NCBI GenBank assembly: GCA_017441295.1 | Contig: JAFRYA010000006.1 | Location: 206,049 to 270,048, forward strand | Source: Lachnospiraceae bacterium | GTDB taxonomy: Bacteria; Bacillota; Clostridia; Lachnospirales; Lachnospiraceae | DNA length: 64,000 nt | Direction of reading: 5' to 3' | Part shown: positions 45,612 to 58,800 of the stretch, in pieces | How the letters are laid out: every line of letters begins with the position of its first letter | How positions within the stretch are numbered: the first letter of the stretch is position 1 | The notes under the pieces: model-generated | What the model saw: the letters and a program-made list of their open reading frames with translations, nothing else | Database searches by the model: none | What the model was told of the DNA's origin: nothing | Translations under genes and position numbers: made by a program

Positions 45612-46649
45612 ATGTTTAACCAGGACAGATGTATAGATTATTTTAAGAGACTGCTGGACGTGGACAGCACGACCGGGCAGTATGATGAGATCCAGAAGGT
45701 GCTGTGCGGAATGCTGGATGAGATGGGCGTTCCGTACAGGACGATCAGGAAGGGCGGCGTGATCGCGGAAATCGCGGGACAGTCTGATGAGGACGGAGCA
45801 ATCTGCGTGACGGCGCATCTGGATGACATTGGACTGATGGTGCGTCATGTGAATGCGGACGGCACGCTGAATGTGTGCGCGGTGGGCGGACTGTATCCGT
45901 TCTATTGTGTGACGGAGAATGTGCGCGTGTATACTAGGGGCGGCCAGGTGTTCACCGGCGCGGTGTGCAGGACGCCGAACTCGATTCATGTGACTGAGGA
46001 GGAGCTCAGGGAAGTGCTGCCTGATTTCAGGAAGAATGTGTGCGTGGTGCTGGACGAGAATGTGAAGTGCGCGGCCGATACGGAGGCGCTGGGCATTACG
46101 ACGGGCGACATGATCGCGCTGGAGCACAGGTATAGGATGGAGAACGGATACCTGAAGTCACGTTTCGTGGATGACAAGGCTTGCGCGGCTGTATTGCTGG
46201 AGCTCATGAGGACCATGAAGGAAGCGGGACGCGCGCCGAAGCGCAAGATGTATGCGTATTTCGCGATGTATGAGGAAATCGGACATGGCACGACGGTGCT
46301 GCCGGAGGATGTAACGGATATGATAGCTGTCGACATTGCGCCGACAGGCCCGGATCAGACGTCAGATGAGAGGAAGGTATCGATCTTTGCGAAGGATTCG
46401 AGGTTCCCGTACCATTGGGGATTGACGAACGAGCTGAGGCAGTGCGCGATTGACGCGGGCGTGGACTATGTGATGGATATTTTCACGCCGCATTACGGCA
46501 CGGACTGTGATCCGAGCGTTGTGGCGGGCTACGACATCAGGCATGCGGCGATAGGGCCGGGCACGGCCAACAGCCATGGCTATGAGCGCACGCACATTGA
46601 CGGGCTGCGCAATACGTATGAGCTGTTGGAGGCTTATCTTTACAGTTAA
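45612..46649 (+). CDS. M42 family metallopeptidase (glutamyl aminopeptidase/endoglucanase type)
   Basis: This 345-residue di-zinc aminopeptidase has ligands visible as VTAHLDDIGLMV (His), KSRFVDDKACAAVLLE (bridging Asp), YEEIGHGTT (catalytic and ligand Glu pair), AVDIAPTGP (Asp) and NSHGYERTH (His). M42 enzymes form large tetrahedral complexes and trim peptides in the cytoplasm. No signal peptide is present, so it is not part of the surface machinery despite lying between two surface genes. SD AAAGGAG precedes the ATG. GTG/GCG-rich codon use differs from the flanking giants. Confidence 0.93.
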   Translation: MFNQDRCIDYFKRLLDVDSTTGQYDEIQKVLCGMLDEMGVPYRTIRKGGVIAEIAGQSDEDGAICVTAHLDDIGLMVRHVNADGTLNVCAVGGLYPFYCVTENVRVYTRGGQVFTGAVCRTPNSIHVTEEELREVLPDFRKNVCVVLDENVKCAADTEALGITTGDMIALEHRYRMENGYLKSRFVDDKACAAVLLELMRTMKEAGRAPKRKMYAYFAMYEEIGHGTTVLPEDVTDMIAVDIAPTGPDQTSDERKVSIFAKDSRFPYHWGLTNELRQCAIDAGVDYVMDIFTPHYGTDCDPSVVAGYDIRHAAIGPGTANSHGYERTHIDGLRNTYELLEAYLYS

Positions 46650-46705
46650 AAACCTGTGCATATTTAGTGGGTTTTCCACAGCTAATGCACTACATGATGT
46701 GGATA

Positions 46706-46738
46706 AAAAAAGGTCCGAAAATAGGGCCTTTTTTATTG
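46706..46738 (+). terminator. Terminator of the M42 peptidase gene
   Basis: AAAAAGGTCC / GGGCCTTTTT (one G-T pair) has a GAAAATA loop followed by TTTATT. Confidence 0.85.
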
Positions 46739-46793
46739 TGCAGTAGTGCTAAAAACAGGCAATAAATCAGTATTTATTTGTGCATTATGATGA

Positions 46794-46832
46794 TGAAAAC
46801 GTTTCCAGTTTTCGTTAAAATTTAACTGGGAA
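46794..46832 (+). promoter_or_regulatory. cre-like palindrome and hairpin upstream of the giant beta-helix protein
   Basis: TGAAAACGTTTCCA (46794-46807) matches 13 of 14 positions of the CcpA catabolite-response consensus. It overlaps an inverted repeat TTTCCAGTT...AACTGGGAAA. The site is about 80 nt before the start codon. Regulation by carbon source is inferred only. Confidence 0.4.
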
Positions 46833-46885
46833 ATTATGCCTAAAATTGGATATTTTCCAAAAATATAGAAAGAAAGGAAACTCGC

Positions 46886-49800
46886 ATGAAAAGGTATTTG
46901 AAAAAGGGTATCGCGTTCTTGATCATGGCGGTATTTCTGCTTCAGACTATCGTTTTTACGCCTGTGATGTCGGTGACGACGTTTGCGGACACGGGCGAGG
47001 CGACGGTCAGCGAGCAGACGCCTGAAGTCGAGAATGGCGAGACGGACGTCGATATCGACGCTCCGAGTGAGGACCCTCCTGGCGAGACATCGCAGGAAGA
47101 AGCTGACGCGGATATAGCTTCTTCCGAAAATGACGCCGGAGAGGTTCCGGAAGCGGCAGATACTCCCGCACCCGAAGATGCGCGGCCTAATGGGGAAGGC
47201 GGCGCAGCTGACAAAGCGGACGCGGAAATAGCTGCCGAGGCAGAACTCGTTAAACCTGCCGGCGACGCCGAGGTACAGGGTGACGATGATGCCGAGCCCG
47301 TAAGAGCTGCGAATGTCGCAAAAATCGGCGAGACAGAGTATGCTACTCTGCAAGAAGCAGTCAATGCAGCGCAAGGCATGACAGGCGATGTAACAATTAC
47401 TGTTTTGTCAGATGTTGCAGAAAAAGTAACTGTTCAGCAACAGAGAAACCTGAATCTTACTATTGATGGCAATAGTAAGACAATCAGTGGACAGTTCTTA
47501 CTGGATGGCGGTGGTTTTTATGGTGATGACACCTTAACAATCACGAACTTTAAGTTTGTTTATAATAGCGAAGTGGCTCAGACCGCTTCTTTTGTAGACG
47601 TTCTTACCAGTAGCACTTTGGGCAGACTTAGTGACACTCACAATGTCACGGTCATTGATAGTAGTTTTGAAGGAGCATATCCTACGGTAAGTACTGTTGC
47701 AGTAAGTGCAGGTTCAGGAACTCAAAACCGTAACTTTGTTCTCTCAAATTTAACTGCAAAAAACATGCATTCACTTGCTCAGTTAAGGGCTGTTAATGGA
47801 ATTACCATTGAGGACTGCGCTCTTACAGATTCTCATAATGGTATTAACATTACAGGAGATTGTGGGACAGTAAGCATTACCGGAACAATAATTGAAGGTG
47901 ATGGCTATGCATTGAGACTGCAGGGTGCTACAAGTGCAACAAGTACGATTGCAACATTAAGTAATAATTCATTCAGTGGAGAATCGGAAGGTCTGATATT
48001 CAAGACTGGTACTGCAATTATACAGAGTGGAGAATATGTTGGTCCTGTTACAAAGGAATCTGCAGCATCAGTTAATATTTCTGGTGGTAAATTTATAGAT
48101 AAAGACGGAAACAAAGTAGATGTTTCTAATTATCTTTCCTCAGATCTTGAGCAGGACGACAGAGGTGTTGTAATAGCTAAGCAATTATACATCGTTTCCG
48201 TAACTCCAGACGAGCTCATTTACAATGGCAAAGACCAGAAGACTTCTATTACAGCAGTAACAGTAACCTACGGAAATGGCGGAGAACCAGTTGATTCTTC
48301 TAACTATGATGTTTCCTGGAAGAATGCTAATGGCGAAGCTGTTACTGAGCTTAAGAATGTTGGTCTTTACACTGTTGTTGTAACAGGTAAGGGCGAATAT
48401 GCCGGCAAGTCTGGTGAATTAAAAGATGCACTGGCAATCGGCAGAGCTTCAATCGCTAATTATGAAGTTGTAATTGCAGATGCTGTGTTCACAGGATTCC
48501 CGATTACCCCGACCGTTACTTTCAAAGACGGATTTGGCAGAGTTGTAGATGGTGTTACTTATGATATCAGCAGTATCACCAACAACACAAATGTCGGACA
48601 GGCATCTGTTAATCTGTCAGGAACCGAAAACTATATCGGTTCTGCAAACGGCAGGTTCAATATTACAGCAGCAGATTTTGCTGATGTAGTAGTTACATTA
48701 GAGTACGACAGCATTGTTGCAAATGGCAGTGCTAAATACGAACCGGAAGTTACCGCAAAACTCGGTGAGTATACTCTTATTGAAGGAACAGATTATACTG
48801 TCGCTTATACAAATAACGAAGCTCCGGGCACAGCAACAGTTACGTTGACACCTGCAGGAGCTAATATCACTGGCTCAGCAAAGACAGCAGAATTTGAAAT
48901 CAAAGCAGCTGTAGCTAAGATCGGTGATAAATATTACGAGACTCTTAATGAAGCAGTTGCAGCATCCGTTACTGGTGACACTCTTGAGATTCTCAAAGCT
49001 GGCGAATATACATTGCCTAATATTCCAAACAATATCACTGTTGAAGGAAAAGTTGATGGTGTTGTGTTCAAGCACACCAGTAGTGGCAGCGTATGTTCAA
49101 TTCCTAATGGCATCACATTCAAGGATGTAACATTCAACTTCGGTAATGTTAATTACAATGGCTTCCAGCATCCAGGAACCATTAATATGGAAAACTGCAC
49201 GATTAACGGAAGACTTACCAGCTATGGTGAAATGAACTTCACCGAATGTACATTCAATGCTCCTGGAACAGATGCATCAGGCATCACTTCCAAGGACTAT
49301 TCAATGTGGGCTTATGCAGGAAACCTGACATATACTAACTGCACATTTAATGGCGCAGGTAAGTTTATCAATGTTTACAACGAAAGCAGCACAACCAGAT
49401 ATAAAATCACAGCAACAGGCTGCGAATTCAATTCAACTGTAAGTAACAAGGCAGCCTTCAATGTAAAAGAAACTTGCTTAGATAATGGAAATGTACTGCA
49501 GTACACAGTTAACCTGAGCAATTGCACCACTAACGAGAACTTCCCTGCAGCATCTGAATCAGGTGCGCTGACAGTTATCAGCGGACTCGTTCAGGTAGAT
49601 GACCGCGTTGCTGGCGGAACAATGGATGGCGGAGAAATCGTTGTTAATGTTGACGGCGAGCAGGTTTACATCACCCCGAAGATTGCTCGTGTAGCAGCCA
49701 TTGGCGACGAGCAGTTCGTTAGCCTTCAGGCAGCGCTTGATGCGGCACATGAGATGACGGGTGATGTAACTGTAACACTTCTTGCTGACATTTCAGGTTA

Positions 49801-52800
49801 TTCTATCGTTCGTCAGAAAGAGGGATTAAACCTGACAATCGATGGCGCAGGTAAGAAAGTTGATGGGCAGATAATTGTTTATGGCGAGGGTCGTTCAGCG
49901 GGAACTGAAACATTAACAATTAAAAGTGTTAATTTCGAGGGAGACAAGACAAACTTCTATGCTGGAACAGATGCATTCATTCTTGTTCCTAAACCAGCTG
50001 ACATAACAGGGTTACCTGGTACATACAATTATGCACACAACATTACAGTTACTTACTGTACATTTAAGAGTACAAGTTCAGAACTTGATGTAGTTGGTTT
50101 TAAGGTTACAAGTAAAGCAGGTGCATATAATGTAGCTTTTGACAATATAGATGTAGCTACTAATTTGCACAGCATTGCACAGCTTACAGGAACCACAGGC
50201 GGTAGGTTTAATTCTGTTTCATCAAATGATAGCGATAGCTTCGTTAACATTGACGGTGGAACAGGTGATTTTACATTTACTAACTGTTCATTTGAATCTT
50301 GCGTAAATGATGGCTATGGCATTCGCATTAAGGGCGGATCATCAGCAGTCGTTTACTTAGATGAAACCAATGGTATAGAAGCCAATGATGCATTAGTTCT
50401 TGGCAAGAATGATGCACCGAGTGGTAAATTTGTTGTTACCGGCGGATTGTATAAAGGAAATCTTGCCGATAAAATGACTACAGAAGGCACAGGAAAGTTT
50501 GAAATTTCTGGTGGCTTCTTCTCAGTCGCACCAACGCTTAAACAGTGTGCCGAGGGATATTATCCAATCGCAAGTGGAGAAGAAGAATTACCATACACCG
50601 TAGGTGCAGCAATAGCTCTGGTTGACGGACTTGGATACCAGAACTTCCCTGAAGCAGTTACAGCTTCAAACAATGGCGAGAAAGTTATTAAACTTCTTGC
50701 AAATATTGACGAAGCATACACTCTTACCAACGGATCAATTCAGGTTGAACTTAACGGCAAGACTCTTACTGTTAATGTATCTGAAGGCTATGTTCTTAAA
50801 ACATCTGAAACAGATGGCATTACTACATATACTGCGGCAATTGCTGTAGCTAAAATCGGCGATGTACTGTATGCAACTCTTGCTGATGCAGTAGCAGCAG
50901 CACAGAGTGGTGACACAATCGTCATGATTACAGACAGCACCGAAACAGAAACCGCGGTTGTTAATACCAACATCACGATTGACCTGAATGGAAAGACGAT
51001 TAATTCAACTGTAGAGCCTAGAGCGATACAGATTAATCATGAGGGTGCTTTAACAATCGAGGATGGAGCAACAGGTGGAAAATTCATTGCTGCAAGACGG
51101 GCTATTACTCTTTGCGGAGGAAAGCTTACTGTAAATAGCGGCGAAATTAGATCACAGGGTTATCTTATTGACGCTAATTATGATATTCCTGGTGATATGA
51201 AAACCGTAGCAAAGTATGATTGCGAAATCGTAATCAATGGCGGAACATTACATTCTGTTAGCTCCACCATTGCAGTTTCAGGAAATGGCAAATTAGTAAA
51301 ACTGACTATTAATGATGGAGAACTCTTAACAGATAATGGATGTGTAATAACATCTAATTTCCATTACCCAGATCAGGAAATCGTTATTAACGGTGGCACG
51401 CTCAAGAACCTGAACAAGAACAACTGCGCAATCTATATGCCGAGCATTGGCAAGGTTACAATCAATGGAGGTTATATCGAGGGCGATCAGGCCATAGATA
51501 TGAGACATGGCTACCTGACAATTACAGGTGGTACATTGGTTGGAAGTGTTAGCAATGCAGTAATGATTTACAGTTATTGCTATGGACGAAACGATCCTTG
51601 GAGCCAAGCAGATAGAGAGTATGGTGTTCAGACTCCGGAAGTCAGCATTACAGGTGGTAATTTCTATTCTACCGATGGTGCCGAAGTAATAACAGTATAC
51701 CAGGGTTCTACTACCACTGGCGGCGTTACATATACAGGCGGAATCGTTGAAGACTTTATCACAGGCGGTTACTTCAATAACAGCCCTGCAGAAAAATACT
51801 GCGGAACAGATGCTGAAGGAAACTATCTGTATCCTATCAACAATACAGATGAAGCTACAATGGCTGAATACCCATATACCGTTGGTGCAGCAGTTGCAGC
51901 AGTTGAGGGCATTGGTTATATGACCTTCACTGATGCGGTCGCAGCAGCAAATAACGGTGAAAAGGTTATTACACTTCTTGCTAATATTACTGATGCTTAC
52001 ACAATGAGCGTTGGTGAGACATTGAAGGTTCAGAAGGATGGAAAGAGCCTTACTGTCAAGGCTCCGGAAGGACCTTATGTACTCAAATCTTCTGTTTCAA
52101 GTGGCGTAACCACCTATACGATTGCAGAAGCTGATATTGAGTTTACAAACGCTAATGGCGTTGTATCTTATAAGGCCTTTTCAAGTTCAGTTATAAGTGC
52201 AACCGGTACTTATAAACTGCTGAAGGATGTTACTGCTACAGCAAGAATTGCTCCGGGCATTTTGGCAAGCAATATTACACTTGATCTTAATGGCCATACT
52301 CTTACATCAACCGCAACAGACTGTGCAATTCTTCTTAGCAGATCAGGTTCTGAAAGCAGCCATAAGACATTCAATATTGTAGATACTAGCGAAAACAAAG
52401 GCGGCAAGGTTGTTGTTAATCCTGCTGCTAATTTGGCAATCCAAGTATCAGGCAAATACAACGACGTAACTATTGGTGAAGGCGTTACTCTTGATGGCGG
52501 TTGCGTAGCACTCCTTGGAGAGAATCAGACATTGACTGTCAATGGAACAATCAATGGCGGAGCCGATTTCGCAATTGCTACTAATGGTTCAACAACAAAG
52601 AACGCAACAATTAACATCAATGAAGGCGCTGTTATTACATCTGATATAACAGCAATTTACCTTCCGGGTACAGGAACAACTACTATTTCCGGTGGTTCGA
52701 TCACTGGTGCTACAGCAGTATTCCAGAAGAGCGGAACACTGAATATTACTGGTGGTACATTCAAGGCTACTGGTGAAGCAGCTGAGTTCGTTCACAATCC

Positions 52801-55800
52801 AAATGGAACAAGCAAGACTGGTGATTGTATCGTAGTAGAAAACTGCGATTATCCGGGTGGTGCTCCTGTTACCAGCATTAGTGGTGGTATTTTCGAATCC
52901 GTAAATGGCAAGACAATTTCAAGCTATGCACAGGATGGATACGAGCCTACAGCACACTTTGTAACTGATGGTAGATTTGTAGGCAACAACATTGACTACA
53001 ATACAATTCCTGAAGGAAAGACATTAGGCTTACTTGAGGATGGCTACTATCACATTGTTGACGCTGTAGCTTCTATCACAAGAAACGGACAGACTACTTT
53101 ATTCGATACTCTCGAAGCAGCAGTCGCAGCAGCTGTTGATGGCGACACCATCGAACTGCTGAAGAATACTTCTGGCAACGGCATCATTGCTCCTCAGGGC
53201 AAGTTCGCTACAGGCCTTACCATTGATTTCAAGGGCTTCACCTATGACTTCAGCGGCAAGGGCGTAGGCTCAACAGGAACCGAGTACAACGGATTCCAGC
53301 TGCTGATGGGCAACACCATTACATTCAAGAATGGTACTATCACGGCTACATCCGAGGATGCAGGATTCCTGATCCAGAACTATTCAAATCTGACCCTTGA
53401 CAACATGACCATTGACGGAACCAATGTCTGGGGCGGATACGTAATGTCAAACAACAACGGAAACGTTGTAATCAAAGACACAACAATTAATGCAAAAGCA
53501 GGCGACTTCGCATTCGACGTTTGCCGCTACTCTTCATACCCATTAGTCAGCGTAACTGTTGAGGGCAGCAGCGTGATCAACGGCAACATCGAGATCTCTG
53601 CTTCTGGCAATGATGCTAAGGACGGCTTCAGCCTGGCTCTGAACGGCGGCACCTATACCGGCGCAATCGTTCTTGATCCATCAGCTGCAACAGCTATGAT
53701 CGCAACACCTGACAAGGTAAGCATCACCAAGGATAAGACCGTTAAAATCGCAGCACCGGCTGACTACAAGTGGGTTGAACTGAACGAGACTACTGACAAG
53801 CTCGCTAAGAAAGACTACGTAGCTCAGATCGGCGAAGTTAAATTCGAGAGCGTTGCAGAAGCTATTGCAGCATCTGCAGCAAATGACACTATTAAGCTTC
53901 TGGTTAACACATCAGAAAACGTTGTCGTAGAAGGCGGTAAGAAGTTTACCCTTGACCTGAACGGCAAGACCCTGACAGGATATATCGACATTTATGATGC
54001 TGACGTTACTATCGCTAACGGCAAAATGGCCGGAACGATCTACGCTAATGGACTGGCGTCAGGTAAGACTGGTTCTGTGACAATTGCAAGCGATGCAACA
54101 GTAGAATCATCTTACGGCATTATCCTTTATCAGGCCGCTGACAACACCGGAAACGGCCAGACCATCAACATCAACGGTACAGTAAACGGTATCGTTTGGG
54201 TAATGGGCAACATTACATCCGGTAATTCCGTAATCAACGTCAATAATGGCGCTAAGATTACTGGTGATGATGTTGGTATCGCTCTGAACGGTGTTGCAAC
54301 TGTTAACGTAAATGATGGCGCAACCGTAAAAGGTATTAGTGCAACCGGTACCGGTATCGAGGTCCGCGCAGGTACACTTAATGTAACCGGCGGTACAATT
54401 ATCGGTGAAGGCACAACTACCGTGGTTAACCCTAACGGAAGCGGCACAACAACTGCCGGCGTAGCTATTGCAGTCGCACAGCACAACACTGCGCTTCCTG
54501 TATCTGTTAACATTTCCGGCGGTACTTTCACTGGCGCAGCAGCGTTCTATGAGAGCAATCCGCAGGGCAACAGTGCAGACGCGATCGGAACTGTAAACAT
54601 TGCAGTAACCGGCGGTACATTTAATGGAAACTTCTATTCAGAAGATAAGGAAGCATTTGTTACTTCCGCATTATTCGATAGGGATGTTGATGACAAGTAC
54701 GCCGTTGCAGGCAGCATCGTAATCCCTGTTGACAACAACATGTATGGCATCGGAGTTCTGGCTATTACAGTTGACTCCGCTGCAAACAAAGCTACCGTAA
54801 CAGCAACAGCTGACACGATTACTGTTAACGCAGCATTCATCCCGGCTGATGCAAATGTCAAGATCACCGCTGTTAAGGATACAGTTCTCCTGGCAATCGC
54901 TGAGAAGCTGATCAAGGGCGGCATGGCATTAGGCAGCGATATTACACTTGGTCTCTCAATCGTTAAGACCAGCGGAACTACTGAGAAAGTTGTTTACGAA
55001 GTTAAGCTCGTAGCTACGAACGGAGCTAATACAGAGGTAATCGCAAATGAAGACCTTACAGAAGGCGCTGAATTTACATTCGATCTGGATGCTTCCGATC
55101 TCGGCCTCAGCGCTGGCAACTACGTAACATTAACTCACGTAGGTTTCGCAGATGAGACCAAGCTGGTTAAACTGACAGATACTCAGAAAGTATCCGTTAC
55201 AACCACACATTTCAGCACATTCGAAATCACACCTTACGATGCTGTAGCCCAGATCGGTGATACCCCATATCCGACACTTGAGGCAGCAGTAGCAGCAGCA
55301 AAGGCTGGCGATACAGTAGAACTGCTGAAGGATGCTTCCGGCGCAGGAATCTTCGTTGGAGCAAATGCAGGAAAGAACATTACCATTGACCTCGGTGGAC
55401 ACAAGTACACAGTATCCGGTCCTGCTGTAGGTTCAACAGGCACAGCTACTCAGGGATTCCACCTTGAGATGGGCAACACCATCACCATCAAGAATGGTAC
55501 TATCAGCTCGACAGCTGACAGCGGCGTGCTCATGCTTGTTCAGAACTACTGCGACCTGACTCTGGACGGTGTAACACTGGACGGCACTAACCTGCCTGGT
55601 TCAAACCGTTATGTTCTTTCAAATAACTGCGGCAACGTAGTTATCAAAGACACAACAATCAATGCTAAATCCGGCGACTTCGCATTCGACGTTTGCCGCT
55701 ACGCTTCATACCCATCAGTTAAAGTAACTGTTGAGGGCAGCAGCGTGATCAACGGCAACATCGAAGTTTCAGCATCAGCAAACGATGCTAAGGACGGCAT

Positions 55801-58800
55801 CGGACTGGCACTGAACGGCGGTACACTTAACGGCACTGTAGTGATCGATCCTTCAGCTGGCGCAGCTCTGGCAGCTACACCGGAAAAGGTAGTCATTACT
55901 AAGGCTAAAGACTTTGAAGCACCAGTTTCAAAGGATTACAAGTGGGTTAAGCTGAACGACACTACAGATATTCTCGTTCCGAAGGAGTATGTTGCTCAAA
56001 TCGGAACTGAGAAGTATGAGACCCTGGCAGAAGCAGCTGCAGCAGCTAAAGATGGTGATACCATCCAGATGATCGCTGATTCTACACAGGAATCATATGT
56101 TGAGTTCCCGGCAGGCATGAACCTGACACTTGACCTGAATGGTACAACCATTACCAGCGCAGGCGGTGGACTGGATGTCTACGGCAACCTGACTATCACT
56201 GATACCTCTGCTGAAAAGGCTGGCAAGATCATTGCTGTACGTCAGGGCGTATATGTAAATAATGGCGCATCTGTAACCATGGAGGCTGGTACAATCCAGG
56301 CCGGATACTACGGATTCAGAACAGAAGCGAACACAACGCTCACAATTAACGGCGGCAATATTGTCGGCGCAGGCAATGGTATCTACAACGAAGGCACAAC
56401 AACCATGAACGGCGGCACGATCGATGTTGTCGGAATGGGTGTAAACAACGTTGGAACATTTACAATTAACAACGGTTCTATTGATGGAGATGAATTAGGA
56501 ATCTATGCTCACGGCAGCAGCACAACAAACGTTGCAGGCGGCACCGTAAATTGCACAGACGGCTTCGCAATCTCTACAAACGGAACCGGCGATACAGCAA
56601 GTGCTGATCATTCATTCAATGCTGTAGTCAATATCTCAGGCGGCACAGTGACATCTGATAATGAGTCTGCGATTTATATTCCGGCAGGCACATTCAATAT
56701 CACTGGCGGCACGATTACAGGCGCAACCGGCATCTTCATGAGAGGCGGCGCACTGAATGTCCCGGCTGACAGCACAGCAGTTATCAACGGAACAGGCGCA
56801 GCAGCTGATCCTGGATATGCAGGCAGCGGCGACGGCGCAAGCTCAACCGGTGAAGCATTAACCATCGTAGCAAGCGGATATCCTGCAGGTCTCAGCAATG
56901 AGAATGTTAATATCGCTGGCGGCACATTTGTTTCTGCTAATGCAGAGGCAGTTGGAAGCTACGCTACAGAGGGTAATACAGCAATCGGTGAGTTCATTTC
57001 CGGTGGCAAATACTCAAGTGAACCTAAGGCTGAGTACATCGTTCCTGGCAAGGCTGCAACCCTGAGCGGCGAATACTGGATCATCGTTGATGAGATGAAG
57101 GTAACCTTCGACGCAAATGGCGGCAACTTCGGCAAGGATGATAACGATGAGCTTATTCTCACCAAGGTAGTTGCTGTTCCTAAGGGAGAAACAATCCCGA
57201 CAGAAGAGATAACCGATTCTGTTAAGGAAGGCTACAACTTCCTCGGCTGGTTCGCACCGAACGCTGAAGAAGCATTCGACTTCACAACACCTATCACAGC
57301 TGACCTTACTCTTACAGCTAAGTGGCAGATCAAGACCTACACCATCACATGGAAGGTTGAGGACAAGACTAAGACTGAGACATATGAGCATGGTCAGACA
57401 CCTGTATACAAGGGCACCACACCTGTTAAGGAATCTGATGCACAGTATACATACACATTCAAGGAGTGGACTCCTGAGATTGTTCCTGCAACAGCAGATG
57501 CAACCTACACAGCAGTATTTACTCCGGCCATCAGATCTTACACCATCAAGTTCGTAAACTATGACGGTGAAGTACTGCAGACCAGCACGGTTGAGTACGG
57601 CCAGATGCCTGCTTACACAGGCGCTACACCGACCAGACCGGCTGACGCTGAGAGCTCATATGAGTTCAAGGGATGGAATCCTGCAATCGCAGAGGTAACC
57701 GGTGACGCAACCTATGTTGCAACTTACAAACCGGTTCTGAACGTTGCTAAGATCGGCGAGACCTACTATACCAGCTTGGCAGCAGCAGTTGCAGCTGCAC
57801 AGAGCGGCGATACAGTGGAACTGCTCGTTGATCATACAGGTACCGGCATCTTCCTCGGCGCTGGTGACAAGAACATCACCATCGATCTGGGCGGACACAC
57901 CTTCACTTGCAGCGAGGCTGTAGGATCATCAGGAACCAAGACTCAGGCATTACACCTCGAGAAGGGCAACACAGTAATTCTTAAGAACGGCACAGTAACA
58001 TGCACCGCTGACAGTGGAGTTAAGATGCTCGTTCAGAACTACGCTGACCTGACTCTTGAGAATGTAACACTTGACGGCTCTAACCTGACCGGCAATGGAA
58101 CATACGTACTTTCAAATAACTGCGGCAACGTAGTAATTGGAAATGGTACAACTATCAATGCTAAGGAAGGCGGATACGCATTTGACGTATGCGTAACCAA
58201 CTACTATCCGGAAGGCACAACCGTAACCGTAAATGAAGGCGCTGTAATCAACGGCGATGTTCAGTACGACGTATGGGGCAGCGTTCCGGCTGAAAACAAA
58301 GCAAGCCTCGTAATTAACGGCGGTACCTTCAACGGAACATTCGATGTTGAGGCAGCTCTTGCAGAAGATGCTAAGACTCATATCGAGATCAACGGCGGCG
58401 CATTTAAGGATGACACCGGCAATGCTTACAAAGTTCCTGAAGGCAAGAAGTTAGTACAGAGTGCTGACGGATACTACAGACTTGAGTCAGTCTTCACCGT
58501 AACCTTCAACGCAGACGGCGGCACACCTGCTCCGGAAGCTCAGGAAGTTGTAAACGGACAGAAGGCAGCTAAGCCTGCAGATCCAGAGAAGACTGGTTAT
58601 ACATTCGGCGGCTGGTATGCTGAAGGCGATGATGATGCATTCAACTTCAACATGCCGATCACAGCTGACATTACACTGACAGCTAAGTGGACAGTTAACC
58701 AGTACACCATCACATTCGATACTGCCGGCGGCTCAGCAATTGATCCTATTACTCAGGATTACAATACAGCTGTAACTGCACCGGCAGATCCGACTAAGGA

